DNA of 64,000 nucleotides, taken from Pseudomonas iranensis. Its GTDB lineage: Bacteria > Pseudomonadota > Gammaproteobacteria > Pseudomonadales > Pseudomonadaceae. The stretch covers positions 3,472,001 through 3,536,000 of the forward strand of contig NZ_CP077092.1 of NCBI RefSeq assembly GCF_014268585.2, in the 5' to 3' direction. The notes under the pieces were generated by a model, which saw only the letters and a program-made list of their open reading frames with translations, was not told where the DNA came from and made no database searches. The position numbers and the translations under genes are program-made. Of this stretch, positions 17,824-27,826 are shown piece by piece; the first letter of the stretch is position 1; each line of letters begins with the position of its first letter.

Positions 17824-20304
17824 TCAGGCGCTGGTCTTTTCCTTTTCGCGTCGATGGTCGACGAAGAAGGGTTTGCCCTTGGCGACTCGATCCGACGCCC
17901 TCGGCATGTTTACCGCCTGGCTGTCCTGCGGTTCGACGTACCAATAGCAATGGCTGACGGCGCGTGTGATACCGACGTAGGCAAGGCGCAGGATTTCGTC
18001 CTTTTGCGCAGTGTCATAAGGCTCGCTGTCGCCGCTTTTGCCCAATCCCGCCATGCGATAGACCTGATTCTTGTACGGAGAACTGGTCAGATGCTGGCAA
18101 TCACCCAGCAGAAATACTGCATCAGCCTGCAAGCCTTTGGCGCTGTGATAGGTCAGCTGTTTCAGCCGCCGCGCATCATAGGGCAAGCTCGAATCTACAT
18201 TAAGTACAGGCTGAATATGCTGCTCTATCAATAACTTATCGCTGCTTTTTCGATAAAGCATCAAGATTGAATCGCCGCGCCGGTAATGCTCGGCCAGGCG
18301 CTGACCCAATGCTTCATCGTCCCGCTCAAGCACGTTGACCGGGTGAAGCGGCTTGGGCTCACCACTGGCCTTGGCCTTCTTGCCTGCGATTGCCGGCGCT
18401 GCACGGACAATGTGTTCGGCGGCGTCGATGATGTGCTGATGGCTGCGATAGTTGTCACTGAGCATCACTCTTGTGGTGCTCGGTGAAGGAAATTCCTTAT
18501 TGAACTCCATGAAGTAACTCGGCGAGCTGCCGCGCCAACCGTAAATCGACTGCCAGTCATCGCCAACACACAATAGCGACGAACGCTGCGCCCCTCGCCC
18601 AACGTGCATGGCCGGGCCACGGCTGCGGATTTCATTGAGGCTGGCGCGAATCCACGAAACGATCTGCGGCGATACGTCCTGGAACTCATCGATCATCAAA
18701 TGCGCCATAGGCCGCAGCAACTCATCGCTGAGCAGCTTGAGGTTTTCCGGCGAGTGCTCGCTGAACAGCGCGAACATGCGGTTGTAGGTCATCACTGGCG
18801 GTTTCTGGTCCAGCAGGTGATCTTCAAATGCGCGCCAGAACAGGCTCAGGGCTTCAAAGAAAAAACGATCAGGATCGTCCTTGGCGAAGCTCATCCGACT
18901 GACCGCGTCCGGTACATCCAGGCCGAGGTTTTCGATAAAGCCTGCTGCGGCGATAAAACAATCCAGCAATGGCGCCGATACCAGCTCGCCTTTGACCTTG
19001 TAATCGAAGCCGGGACCGGCGCTGGCATCTCCGGCCAACGTCGCAAGAACGCGCCTGGATGACTCGTAACTATCAAGCCATATCAATGGCTTACGGCAGA
19101 AAGCTTGAAACAGGGTGCGCTTGACCGCCCACTCTGCACGGACACTCAGCTTGGCGTTGGGTCGGGTCAGCTGGGCGTTTTCCCTGGGATCAAAGCCGAG
19201 CACCACCCAGGCATCGAGGCTGGGAATATAGCCGTGAGCGTGGAACTTCGAACCATTGATTTCGAAGGCCTGCCGATTCGGTTCGATGCCTTTGATCGGC
19301 CACGCCCCTGCGCGAAACCACAGATCCTCAATCACATCGCAGAGCTCTTCATCGCGCTTGGCCGCCAGTTCGGTGACCGCCATGCGTTTCTGCACATCGG
19401 GGTGATCGCGCTCCAGTTCCTTCAACTGTAATCCGGCACGAGACAGCGGCTGGATCAACTGGCGGAAACGCTCATCCTCGTTGAACAGGCGGTGATAACA
19501 AGCATTAAGTTGCTGGCGCTGCGCGTCATTGATACGCAGGTCAAACGGATTGCTGTCGACCTCCTCTGCGCCGCTTTGCGGGCGATCGCTGAGGTTCTCG
19601 AAGGCCTGCAAACGCTCGAAACCCGGCAGGCTGCGCACCATCGGCAGGATGCGTGAGTGGAAGGTTCTGACCAGCTCGCGGGCCTGTTTGAGGTTCAGCG
19701 GCTGCCCCCACAGCGTGAAGATTTCGATGAGTTTGTTGATGAAGTCCTTGCGCGATTCGCGGGTGAAGGTCACCACAGTCATCGAATCCAGCTCAAAACC
19801 CAGATAATGGCTGAGCAAGAGAATGCGCAGCACCAGCGTGGTCGATTTGCCGGCGCCGGCACCGGCCACCACCGAGGTGGACGGCGTATCGCTGAAGATC
19901 ATCTTCCACTGCGCAGCGCTGGGCTGGGAGTGGGCCGGAAGCAAACGGGCAACGTCAGCCTTGATACGCTTCTTCAATTCCGCCGTCAGTGGCAGACGCC
20001 AGTCATCGAACAGGTGGTTATCGACGCTGGGCGGCCGATGCTCGGTGTTGCGGCTGTCGCGAATCAGCAGCACCTGGCGGCCTTCCTCCAAACCCTCAAG
20101 CTTGCCCTCCTTGAAACCGTATTCGACGCCAGCGGTGTGGCCACTGCGAAATCCGTCGGCTTGCCCGTGCAGCCACGACGCCCGGTGCTGGGCGCGCAGC
20201 TTGGTCAACCCGTGACCAAAGAATCGCGCGGCCAGACGCTTGAACCAGGGCATCTCGGCCAGTGGACGAAGTTCAGGGGGAAGATCGGGGATGTGTTGCG
20301 CCAC
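17824..20304 (-). CDS. UvrD/Rep-family superfamily 1 DNA helicase
   Basis: This is an 826-residue ATP-dependent helicase starting at GTG 20302-20304 with GGAG ten bases upstream. Motifs in order are Walker A GAGAGKST, Ia VVTFTRESRKDF, II DEFQDVSP, III GDDWQSIYGWRG, IV NYRSH, V YHSAKGLQADAV and VI AYVGITRA. An N-terminal extension of about 125 residues precedes motif I. A long region (about residues 230-520) between Ia and II includes a segment (ACYHRLFNEDERFRQLI...AVLGFDPRENAQ-like) that resembles the HelD (helicase IV) type more than UvrD. It is a stand-alone gene convergent with DUF1652. A role in repair or in clearing stalled complexes is inferred from the family. Confidence 0.85.
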   Translation of the reverse strand: MAQHIPDLPPELRPLAEMPWFKRLAARFFGHGLTKLRAQHRASWLHGQADGFRSGHTAGVEYGFKEGKLEGLEEGRQVLLIRDSRNTEHRPPSVDNHLFDDWRLPLTAELKKRIKADVARLLPAHSQPSAAQWKMIFSDTPSTSVVAGAGAGKSTTLVLRILLLSHYLGFELDSMTVVTFTRESRKDFINKLIEIFTLWGQPLNLKQARELVRTFHSRILPMVRSLPGFERLQAFENLSDRPQSGAEEVDSNPFDLRINDAQRQQLNACYHRLFNEDERFRQLIQPLSRAGLQLKELERDHPDVQKRMAVTELAAKRDEELCDVIEDLWFRAGAWPIKGIEPNRQAFEINGSKFHAHGYIPSLDAWVVLGFDPRENAQLTRPNAKLSVRAEWAVKRTLFQAFCRKPLIWLDSYESSRRVLATLAGDASAGPGFDYKVKGELVSAPLLDCFIAAAGFIENLGLDVPDAVSRMSFAKDDPDRFFFEALSLFWRAFEDHLLDQKPPVMTYNRMFALFSEHSPENLKLLSDELLRPMAHLMIDEFQDVSPQIVSWIRASLNEIRSRGPAMHVGRGAQRSSLLCVGDDWQSIYGWRGSSPSYFMEFNKEFPSPSTTRVMLSDNYRSHQHIIDAAEHIVRAAPAIAGKKAKASGEPKPLHPVNVLERDDEALGQRLAEHYRRGDSILMLYRKSSDKLLIEQHIQPVLNVDSSLPYDARRLKQLTYHSAKGLQADAVFLLGDCQHLTSSPYKNQVYRMAGLGKSGDSEPYDTAQKDEILRLAYVGITRAVSHCYWYVEPQDSQAVNMPRASDRVAKGKPFFVDHRREKEKTSA

Positions 20305-20561
20305 GCTGACGGACTCCAGGGTGTGAGGCTGTGGCGGCTATGGTGTCTCGATTTGCCGTCCAGTTCTAGCGAAATGCTTACAGGTCATCGGTTTAGGCGA
20401 CGAATTGAAAGTCGGATCAAATGATTTCGAGACGGCATCCCATCTAATAACCTGATCATGACGCGGCAGTTTTTGCGCTTTTTATCGATGATTGCCTGAT
20501 AGATGATCGTCGTCATCAACCACGGGGCCCGCCCCCTGACGACCCTTATTAGGAGACGATC

Positions 20562-21257
20562 ATGCTTGAACTCAGACCCTTCAGCTCGCTGGGCGGCGCC
20601 CATCATGGCTGGCTGGACGCGCATCACCACTTTTCCTTTGCCGAATACTACGATCCGCAGCGTATGAGCTGGGGCAATTTGCGCGTGTGGAACGACGACA
20701 TCATCGCCGCAGGCACCGGTTTCCCGCAGCATCCGCACCGCGACATGGAAATCATCACTTACGTGCGTGAAGGTGCCATCACGCACCAGGACAATTTGGG
20801 CAACAAGGGCCGCACCGAAGCCGGTGACGTACAAGTGATGAGCGCCGGTACCGGCATCGCCCACAGCGAGTACAACCTCGAAGACAAGGAAACCAAGATC
20901 TTCCAGATCTGGATTCTGCCGACCGAAACCGGTGCGCCGCCGTCGTGGGGAGCCAAGCCGTTTCCCAAAGGCGAGCGCGAAGGTTTTGTCACATTGGCCA
21001 GCGGCAAGGACGGCGACGATGAGAGCCTGCACATTCGCGCCAATGCGCGCCTGGTGGCGGCGAACATCAAGGCCGGTGAAACCGCTGAATATCGACTGGA
21101 TGAAGGGCGGCGCGCCTATCTGGTCCCGGCCACTGGCGTGATCGAGGTCAATGGCTTGCGTGCCCAAGCGCGTGACGGTGTGGCGGTAGCCCATGAGCAA
21201 GTGCTGACGGTCACGGCGATCGAGAACAGCGAGATCGTACTGGTCGACCTGGCTTGA
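20562..21257 (+). CDS. Pirin-family bicupin protein (YhhW-like)
   Basis: This is a 231-residue cytoplasmic double-cupin. The pirin metal ligands are all present: His57 and His59 (FPQHPHRDME), His101 and Glu103 (GIAHSEYN). E. coli YhhW with this layout has quercetin 2,3-dioxygenase activity; the natural substrate is usually unknown. AGGAGACGATC before the ATG is a strong ribosome site. It is a single-gene unit with its own terminator, convergent with pgm. Confidence 0.9.
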   Translation: MLELRPFSSLGGAHHGWLDAHHHFSFAEYYDPQRMSWGNLRVWNDDIIAAGTGFPQHPHRDMEIITYVREGAITHQDNLGNKGRTEAGDVQVMSAGTGIAHSEYNLEDKETKIFQIWILPTETGAPPSWGAKPFPKGEREGFVTLASGKDGDDESLHIRANARLVAANIKAGETAEYRLDEGRRAYLVPATGVIEVNGLRAQARDGVAVAHEQVLTVTAIENSEIVLVDLA

Positions 21258-21270
21258 TCTGCAGGCAATA

Positions 21271-21301
21271 AAAAAGGGCAACCATTACGGTTGCCCTTTT
21301 T
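21271..21301. terminator. Bidirectional rho-independent terminator
   Basis: AAAAAGGGCAACC-ATTAC-GGTTGCCCTTTTT forms an eight-pair stem flanked by A and T runs. It lies between the pirin gene and the convergent pgm gene and can serve both. Confidence 0.9.
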
Positions 21302-21311
21302 CATGTGCGCA

Positions 21312-22958
21312 TCATTTGCTGGAAATGGCGCCGTCTACCAGAGTTTGCGCCTCGGCCACCAGTTGCTTGAGGTGGTCGTCGCCAAGGAAGCTTTCGGCGT
21401 AGATCTTGTAGATGTCTTCAGTGCCCGAAGGACGCGCGGCGAACCAGCCGTTCTCGGTCATGACTTTCAGACCACCAATGGCCTGATCGTTGCCCGGTGC
21501 ATGGCTGAGGATGCTCTGGATCCTCTCACCCGCCAGCTCGGTCGAGGTGACCTGTTCCGGCGCCAGCTTGCTCAGCAGTGCCTTTTGCTCAGGGTTGGCC
21601 TTGGCGTCGACACGTACCGAGAACGGCTCGCCCAGTTCATCGGTCAGCGCGCGGTAGGCCTGGCTTGGATCGCGCCCGGTGCGCGCGGTCATTTCGGCGG
21701 CGAGCAAGGCTGGAATCAGGCCATCCTTGTCAGTGCTCCACACGCCGCCGTCCTTTCGCAGGAACGAGGCGCCAGCACTTTCTTCACCGCCAAAACCCAG
21801 CGAGCCATCAAACAGGCCATCGGCGAACCATTTGAAACCGACCGGCACTTCGTAAAGGCGACGGCCCAGGCGCTTGGCCACGCGGTCGATCAAACCGCTG
21901 CTGACCACGGTTTTGCCGACAGCGGCATCGGCGCGCCATTGCGGACGGTTCTGGAACAGGTAGTCGATGGATACCGCCAGATAGTTGTTCGGCGCGAGCA
22001 AACCACCGGACGGCGTGACGATGCCGTGGCGGTCATGATCCGGGTCGCAGGCAAACGCCACGTCGAAGCGCTCTTTCAGGCCAATCAGGCCCTGCATCGC
22101 GTGGCTGGACGACGGGTCCATACGGATTTGGCCGTCCCAGTCGACGGTCATGAAACGGAACGTTGAATCGACCTGTTTATTCACCACTTCCAGGTCGAGA
22201 CGGTAGTGTTCGGCGATGGCCGACCAGTAGCGCACCCCTGCTCCGCCCAACGGATCGACACCCAGACGCAGCTTGGCATCGCGGATGGCGTCAAAGTCGA
22301 TGACGTTGATCAGGTCGGCGACATAGGTGTTCAAGTAATCGTGACGATGGGTGGTGCTGGCTTTGAGCGCTTGCTCGTAGCTGATGCGTTTGACCCCGGC
22401 CAGTTTGTTCGCCAGCAGCTCGTTGGCCTTGGCTTCGATCCACTTGGTGATGTGGGTATCGGCCGGGCCACCGTTGGTTGGGTTGTATTTGTAGCCACCG
22501 CTTTGTGGCGGGTTGTGCGACGGCGTGATGACGATACCGTCCGCCAGGCCAGAGGTACGGCCGCGGTTGTAGCAGAGAATGGCGTGGGAAACTGCCGGGG
22601 TCGGCGTGTACTCATCGCCTTCGGCGATCATCACGGTGACGCCGTTGGCGGCGAGGACTTCCAGCGCGCTGGCACCGGCCGGGGTCGACAATGCATGGGT
22701 GTCGATGCCGACGAACAGCGGGCCGGTGATGCCCTGGGCTTCGCGATACAGGCAGATCGCCTGGCTGATGGCCAGAACATGCCATTCGTTGAAACTCAAA
22801 TCGAACGAACTGCCGCGGTGGCCGGAGGTGCCGAACGCCACTCGCTGGGTAGAAATCGATGCATCAGGCTGGCCGGTGTAATAGGCCGTAACCAGTCGCG
22901 GGATATCGACCAACAGTTCTGCCGGTGCCGGTTTGCCCGCAAAAGGACTGAGTGTCAT
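21312..22958 (-). CDS. pgm: Phosphoglucomutase (alpha-D-glucose phosphate-specific)
   Basis: This cytoplasmic enzyme of 548 residues interconverts glucose-1-phosphate and glucose-6-phosphate. It has the N-terminal motif FGTSGHRGS, the phosphoserine loop TPSHNPP with Ser147, the metal loop DPDHDRHG, the sugar-binding GEESAG and the phosphate-binding ARPSGTED. The length equals E. coli Pgm, and AGAGG precedes the ATG at 22956-22958. It is monocistronic between a terminator and the MocR gene. It feeds polysaccharide and glycogen precursors. Confidence 0.96.
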   Translation of the reverse strand: MTLSPFAGKPAPAELLVDIPRLVTAYYTGQPDASISTQRVAFGTSGHRGSSFDLSFNEWHVLAISQAICLYREAQGITGPLFVGIDTHALSTPAGASALEVLAANGVTVMIAEGDEYTPTPAVSHAILCYNRGRTSGLADGIVITPSHNPPQSGGYKYNPTNGGPADTHITKWIEAKANELLANKLAGVKRISYEQALKASTTHRHDYLNTYVADLINVIDFDAIRDAKLRLGVDPLGGAGVRYWSAIAEHYRLDLEVVNKQVDSTFRFMTVDWDGQIRMDPSSSHAMQGLIGLKERFDVAFACDPDHDRHGIVTPSGGLLAPNNYLAVSIDYLFQNRPQWRADAAVGKTVVSSGLIDRVAKRLGRRLYEVPVGFKWFADGLFDGSLGFGGEESAGASFLRKDGGVWSTDKDGLIPALLAAEMTARTGRDPSQAYRALTDELGEPFSVRVDAKANPEQKALLSKLAPEQVTSTELAGERIQSILSHAPGNDQAIGGLKVMTENGWFAARPSGTEDIYKIYAESFLGDDHLKQLVAEAQTLVDGAISSK

Positions 22959-23066
22959 GCAAAAACCTCTGAAATCGGAGTGGTTCAGGAAATGCAGCGC
23001 AGTTTACTGGCAGTTTGACCACTGTGCGACGGGATGTATCCGAAACTCGCCCGATGTTTTTTAACG

Positions 23067-24467
23067 TTATTGACCGGGTGACAAGCGCAAGGCATCGCCG
23101 AGCAAGCCGATGACACTCGGCAGATCCCGCTCGCCGTGGTGCAACGCGCTTATCCGCAGATGATCCGCATGCAGACCTTGCAGGCTGAACAGCTCGCCGG
23201 GGGCCACGATGATCTGTTGCTTGAGCAGGCGACGGAACACATTCGCCATGTCGACCGGCCGTAACGAACGCACCCACACCGTCGCCCCGCCCTGCGGCTC
23301 GACGATCTGCAGCGTATCGCCCAAACGTTCGTGCAAAACCTGGATCAACACGGCTCGCCGCTCACCCAGCATTCGCCGCAGCACAGATAAATGCTGATCA
23401 AGCCGCCCGCCATTCAACAACCGGGCAATCGCCTTTTGGCGGATCGGCGACAAGCGAAATGCGCGCAGCAGAAAATGGCGTTGCAGCGCCTCACGCCAGT
23501 GACGCGACAGGACAAAGCCGAATGGCGCTTCAGCGCCGATGAATTTCTCGAAAGTGGAAAACACCAGCAGACGCTCAGGATCAAGCCAACTGCGCAAACG
23601 CTGTGAATCATTGCGCTCGTCAAGCTCGCTGTAGCAGTCGTTTTCCAGCACCCAGACGCCATGTTGATTGAGCAACTGCGCGGCGGCCTGCTGACGCTCA
23701 TGGGTGAAACCCTTGCCGTGGGGCATGCTCAACACTGAAGACAAAAGAACCAGACGTACTGGCTCGTTCTCCAGCAGCGATTGCAGGACCGACAGGTCAA
23801 GCACGCCTTCGGCCAGCAATGGCCATTCGATCACGCGCACCCCGCACGACTCGAGCAGACGCAATATCACCCAGTCGCACGGTGATTCGACAATTACGCT
23901 GGCGTGACGCAATTCAAGCACCGAAATCAGAATTTCCAGGACCCCGCGCAGATCAGCACCGATATAGATGTCATCGGCATGCCAGAAATGCTCTGTCGAA
24001 CTCGTGTACCGCGCTGCCAGGGCAACCCGCAATTCCAGCTCTCCGCAAGGTTGCACGAATGTCTGTAGCTGACGCGGATATTGGCGCAGAAGCTCACGTT
24101 CCAGCGTCAACAACGGACTGTCGAGCGGTTGCAGCGAGGCCGGTTCGTCGGCGCTTAACACACACATTCCGGGACGTCTGGCGTTGACGTACACGGTCTC
24201 CAGCAGATCATTGCCGTTGCCGGGCGCATCCATGCTGAACAGCGCTTGCGCGTAATACCCTGACTTGGCTATCGAATAGACTCGACCTTCCTTCTCCAGA
24301 AGCGAATAGGCGTACTGCACCGTTGAAATGGAGACATTCAGTCGATCCGCCAGTTGTCGCAAGGAAGGCATGCGTACCGCCGCACCACCTCCGGCGTCAT
24401 CAATCAGCGTGGTCAGATATCGATAAACTGCCTGATAAACAAAGTCGTTGTCCCGCGCGCTTTTCAC
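23067..24467 (-). CDS. MocR-type GntR regulator with aminotransferase-like domain
   Basis: This is a 466-residue fusion of a GntR winged helix (about residues 33-65, SLRQLADRLNVSISTVQYAYSLLEKEG) and a fold-type I PLP domain. The likely PLP lysine is Lys308 in STFEKFIG. The ENDCYSEL segment stands where EDDYDSEF is usual, and LSSVLSMPHGKG where PxHQFPTG is usual, so some cofactor contacts look altered. The start is GTG at 24465-24467. It lies 49 bp after the unrecognised 488-residue gene on the same strand and is probably cotranscribed with it. Target and ligand are unknown. Confidence 0.85.
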   Translation of the reverse strand: MKSARDNDFVYQAVYRYLTTLIDDAGGGAAVRMPSLRQLADRLNVSISTVQYAYSLLEKEGRVYSIAKSGYYAQALFSMDAPGNGNDLLETVYVNARRPGMCVLSADEPASLQPLDSPLLTLERELLRQYPRQLQTFVQPCGELELRVALAARYTSSTEHFWHADDIYIGADLRGVLEILISVLELRHASVIVESPCDWVILRLLESCGVRVIEWPLLAEGVLDLSVLQSLLENEPVRLVLLSSVLSMPHGKGFTHERQQAAAQLLNQHGVWVLENDCYSELDERNDSQRLRSWLDPERLLVFSTFEKFIGAEAPFGFVLSRHWREALQRHFLLRAFRLSPIRQKAIARLLNGGRLDQHLSVLRRMLGERRAVLIQVLHERLGDTLQIVEPQGGATVWVRSLRPVDMANVFRRLLKQQIIVAPGELFSLQGLHADHLRISALHHGERDLPSVIGLLGDALRLSPGQ

Positions 24468-24516
24468 ACCCTCATTTCCGTAGATATCGGTTCACAACCC
24501 AGGCTCCGGCTCACCG

Positions 24517-25983
24517 TCAGCGTTCCGTCGACCGCTCGAACGGCGCAGCCGAACGCGCCTCATCCGAACCCGAACTCTCCGAGGCCAATTGCGCGGGCGC
24601 ATGAATCTGCACAGGGCCCGTTGCATAGAGGCGGATCACCAACCTGACCGGCAACCCGCTCACTTCCGTTATCCACTTCAACACCTGCTCCGGCGCGTGC
24701 AAGCCTTGCATGGCGCGGTGCAGGTCAGGCATGGCGACCAGCATGCCGGGATGACAGTTGCGCAGGAACCGCTCGAGACCTTTGCCGTTGTCGATGAACG
24801 GCGCAAACAGCAGGCACACCAGCTGCGTTTCGCTCAATCCGAAACCATTGATGAGGTAATCCTCGGCAAGCGCCCGCAGCTGCTCTGGCCCGCCGGCATT
24901 GTCATAGCTGGCCAGCAAGTGCTCGCAGACAGATTCGGCGACCTGTTTTCGCCGCATGTCGGCCAGCGTGTGACGAACATAATCGTCGATACCCGCCTCA
25001 TAGGCGCGCCCCTCGATGAAGCGTGCGTACAAACCTCGCACGTGCGCCGAGATCAGAGGGTCAGCGAATACCGCTTCGCCCTGGTACAGCGCCAGGTCGT
25101 CAGGTTCATAACCGAGAAATTCGCCCAGCAGCGGCCAGCGATCCTCGATTTTGCCGACCATCATGTCGTTGATGTCGATAAAACTGGTGCGCCGGCAGGC
25201 TTCGAACTCACCTTCCGGGCGCCACGCTATCCGGTCGTCATCTGCGCGCAGCTCGCGGTAAAAATCATCACCGAGCCCGTCGAGCAGCGGAAAAAGCGCT
25301 TCGAATCCGGCATTGACCAGTTCTGGACCGGTTATTGCCACTCGCTGCATTGCACGGTTCAGGCCTTCGAGGAAATGCTGCTGACTGCCTTTGGTTTCAG
25401 TGCTGATCATGGCGTCGACACCATTGTTCCAGCGGGCGATCTGGCTGTAGTACTCGGCCGTCGCCAGATAGGCGTCATCCCATAATTCAGGCGTTTCCAG
25501 CCAGGTGCGACAGTGCCCGACCAGCAGCAGATTGACGCGACTGGCCTCACGCCCTTCGCTGCTCACAGGCGTGCGATGGTCGAACGACAGCACTTCGCGG
25601 TTATCGACCATCAGCACCTCGACCCGCGGATCGTCATAAAGAAACAGTGCGCTGTAGCTGCGATGCAGGTTTTGCAGGGCGAGCGGGCTGTCGCCACTCC
25701 AGCGCAGGGAAGCCACGCGCAACTGGAAGGTCGCCGGAGCACGTCCGGCGATGGTCAGCTGTGCGGCCCGGAGCAAGGCAAGGGTGTAGCAGCCGTCACG
25801 CAGGCCGGACTGAGGCACCAGCACCTTGAATTGCCCAATGTTTTCCATGCCGCCTGCGGCCACCACCAGGCGCTGTATCAACAACTGCAATGCCGTGCGC
25901 TCGGCTCGGGAAAAGAAACTCAGCAGACGCTGCAATACTTGCTGATAGACATAGTTCATTGCCTGATCATGGATCGTGCTCAT
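24517..25983 (-). CDS. Unrecognised 488-residue cytoplasmic protein
   Basis: I do not recognise the family. It has no signal peptide or transmembrane helix and is acidic, with a mix of helix-rich segments (ERTALQLLIQRLVVA, MRRKQVAESVCEHLLASYDN). A middle part (LNLLLVGHCRTWLETPELWDDAYLATAEYYSQIARWNN region) is tryptophan- and aromatic-rich. A proline/serine-rich tail follows residue 460. Its first 15 residues after the start (NYVYQQVLQRLLSFF) resemble the N-terminus of the MocR regulator downstream (DFVYQAVYRYLTTLI). That is a short match and may be chance. The ATG at 25981-25983 starts it, and it is probably cotranscribed with the MocR gene. Confidence 0.7.
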   Translation of the reverse strand: MSTIHDQAMNYVYQQVLQRLLSFFSRAERTALQLLIQRLVVAAGGMENIGQFKVLVPQSGLRDGCYTLALLRAAQLTIAGRAPATFQLRVASLRWSGDSPLALQNLHRSYSALFLYDDPRVEVLMVDNREVLSFDHRTPVSSEGREASRVNLLLVGHCRTWLETPELWDDAYLATAEYYSQIARWNNGVDAMISTETKGSQQHFLEGLNRAMQRVAITGPELVNAGFEALFPLLDGLGDDFYRELRADDDRIAWRPEGEFEACRRTSFIDINDMMVGKIEDRWPLLGEFLGYEPDDLALYQGEAVFADPLISAHVRGLYARFIEGRAYEAGIDDYVRHTLADMRRKQVAESVCEHLLASYDNAGGPEQLRALAEDYLINGFGLSETQLVCLLFAPFIDNGKGLERFLRNCHPGMLVAMPDLHRAMQGLHAPEQVLKWITEVSGLPVRLVIRLYATGPVQIHAPAQLASESSGSDEARSAAPFERSTER

Positions 25984-26533
25984 CGGTATTTACCCGGTAT
26001 CAAAAGTTTCATGCCGCGCAGACATGACAATGGGCGCGCGGCAATTGGATCAATAAGTAATAGACGCTGAAATGCTAACACTTACAAAGTTGTAGTTATT
26101 TGAAACACTTCACCTGAATAAAGCCATCCAGATGCCAAGCGTCACGCTCAACCACCCGTATTCATTGGGCTTTCGCCATTCGTAAATGATCTGAGGAAAC
26201 TTCCCACAACGTCCCACGACAAATCATTACAAGAAAAGCAGAAGCAACTTCCGAAACGCCCTACAGCAATTAAACAGAAATTGGCGAAGCCAGCCGAGCC
26301 AGCCATTTGATATTGCCTTGGACAAATTGAATGCACAGCCATAGCTCATTCCTTGAGATGAAAGTAATCATTCAATTATCAGTGCTTATAGTGTGATTAG
26401 AAGATACAGATCGAAGGCAAAAACCAGTTCAGTTGCTGAAGGGCCGATGCTTCGATATCGGGAAGGGTTTACTGTCAGCGGAGGATCTAAACAGAAAAGA
26501 GTCCGTGGCGGCCACGGACTCTGATGAGCGGAT
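25984..26533. other. AT-rich intergenic region between the unknown gene and mexS
   Basis: About 550 bp with no supported gene. The part from about 26040 to 26450 is clearly richer in A+T than its surroundings. The right end holds the mexS terminator (26498-26522). The left end must contain the promoter of the minus-strand unknown-MocR unit. Short open frames here have no ribosome site and no recognisable protein pattern. Confidence 0.6.
26498..26522 (-). terminator. Rho-independent terminator of mexS
   Basis: AGAGTCCGTGGC (26498-26509) and GCCACGGACTCT (26511-26522) are exact inverted copies. On the mexS strand the hairpin is followed by TTTTCTGTTT. It lies 11 bases after the mexS stop codon. 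Confidence 0.88.
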
Positions 26534-27556
26534 TTACGCGGTTGCCACTTGCAGGGCCACTCGCTCGCGGCATGGGCATTCGTCCATGTAGCGATGCGCT
26601 TCGACGAACTCGTTGAACGGGAATACACGCGTCTTGAGCGGCAGGAGCACGCGGTCAGCGGTCAACTGGTTGATGTCACGCAGCGCACGCTGCAGAGCGA
26701 CGTGGTCCTGGACAATGCCCAGCTCCGGCTTGCCGGTGAAGTTGCCGATGCAGTGCACAAAGAACTGAATGTTCTTCTGGAACGCTGCACACGCCGGAAA
26801 CGGAGTCTGGTTACCACCTTGCAGGCCGTACAGCACCAGACTGCCGCGTGGCGCCAGCACATCGCCGAGCAACGACATCTGCGGACCGCCAAGACCATCG
26901 AATACCACATCGACGCCGCGGTTGTCGGTAATCTTGTTGATGCGCATCAACAGATCTTCCTCTTCGGTGACGATGACCTTCTCCGCACCGAGGGACAGCA
27001 GGTACTCCCGCTCCTCCGCCGATTTGGTCGCGGCGATCACTCGCACACCCAGAGCCTTGCCCAATTGCACAAACGACGGGCCGGCGCAGTGGCTGGCGTC
27101 AGTCACCAGCGCAAATTGACCGGGTTTGACCCGTGCCAGATCGGCATAAGCGAAGTAGGCGATCAGCAGCGGCGTGTAATGCACGCTCGCTTCGATCGGG
27201 CTGAGCACATCTGGATAACGAGTCAGCGCGGTGCGCGGCAGGACGATCGACTCGCCGTATACCGGATAGTCGTTCGGGCTTTCCGCGGGAAAACTGGCCA
27301 CTTTGTCGCCAACAGACAGGTCGTCGACATCAGCGCCCACCGCAGTGACCACGCCAGCCATTTCATGACCGAGGCCCGAAGGCAGACGTGCCTGGGACGA
27401 TGCCAGATTCTGGCGCCACAGGGTGTCGTACCAACTGATGCCGATTGCCTCGACACGCACCTGCACTTCGCCAGGACCTGGCTGAGCAGCCGCATGCTCT
27501 TCGCATTTGAGCACCTCGGCCGGACCAAACTTGTGAAAACGGATCGTGCGGGACAT
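26534..27556 (-). CDS. mexS: MexS-type MDR-family oxidoreductase
   Basis: This 340-residue zinc-independent alcohol dehydrogenase/quinone-oxidoreductase-like enzyme strongly resembles P. aeruginosa MexS. Matching segments include GISWYDTLWRQNLASS, GLGHEMAGVV, SHCAGPSFVQLGKALG and GGNQTPFPACAAFQKN. In P. aeruginosa loss of MexS activates MexT and the efflux operon, presumably by letting an electrophilic or redox-active metabolite build up. The start at 27556 has GAGG six bases upstream; an in-frame ATG at 27589 is less likely. It is divergent from mexT across 270 bp, with a candidate MexT box on its own strand, and has its own terminator. Confidence 0.92.
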   Translation of the reverse strand: MSRTIRFHKFGPAEVLKCEEHAAAQPGPGEVQVRVEAIGISWYDTLWRQNLASSQARLPSGLGHEMAGVVTAVGADVDDLSVGDKVASFPAESPNDYPVYGESIVLPRTALTRYPDVLSPIEASVHYTPLLIAYFAYADLARVKPGQFALVTDASHCAGPSFVQLGKALGVRVIAATKSAEEREYLLSLGAEKVIVTEEEDLLMRINKITDNRGVDVVFDGLGGPQMSLLGDVLAPRGSLVLYGLQGGNQTPFPACAAFQKNIQFFVHCIGNFTGKPELGIVQDHVALQRALRDINQLTADRVLLPLKTRVFPFNEFVEAHRYMDECPCRERVALQVATA

Positions 27557-27633
27557 CGCAAACCTCGTCAAAGTAACCTCTAATGCCATGAACTCTATCT
27601 GGGCTTTCGACCCAAGACCATCAGTGGCTATTA

Positions 27634-27657
27634 ATAGTCGACATGCCTGTCATTGAT
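27634..27657 (-). promoter_or_regulatory. Candidate MexT box before mexS
   Basis: On the mexS strand the site reads ATCA-N5-AGGCAT-N4-ACTAT. The reported P. aeruginosa MexT box is ATCA-N5-GTCGAT-N4-ACYAT. Both outer halves and all spacings match exactly; the centre matches poorly (2 of 6). mexS is a known MexT target, which supports it. The motif is seen; binding is inferred. Confidence 0.5.
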
Positions 27658-27826
27658 TCCGCATCAAGGGCGGCATTGGCAAATTCCATGAAAAAAGGCC
27701 TGCCACCGTCGCAGTAAAGCTGAATTTTCCGGTGCAGAGTACCAGCCTTTCCCCGTAAGATTCATGCCGGCCATTGTTCTCATATGGCCGCCCTCGTCAA
27801 GTTTGATGACTCTGCCAGGACTCCAG

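Noticed and set aside
26148..26342. 64-codon minus-strand frame in the AT-rich gap before mexS
   Set aside because: There is no ribosome site, no recognisable protein pattern and atypical composition for a coding region here.
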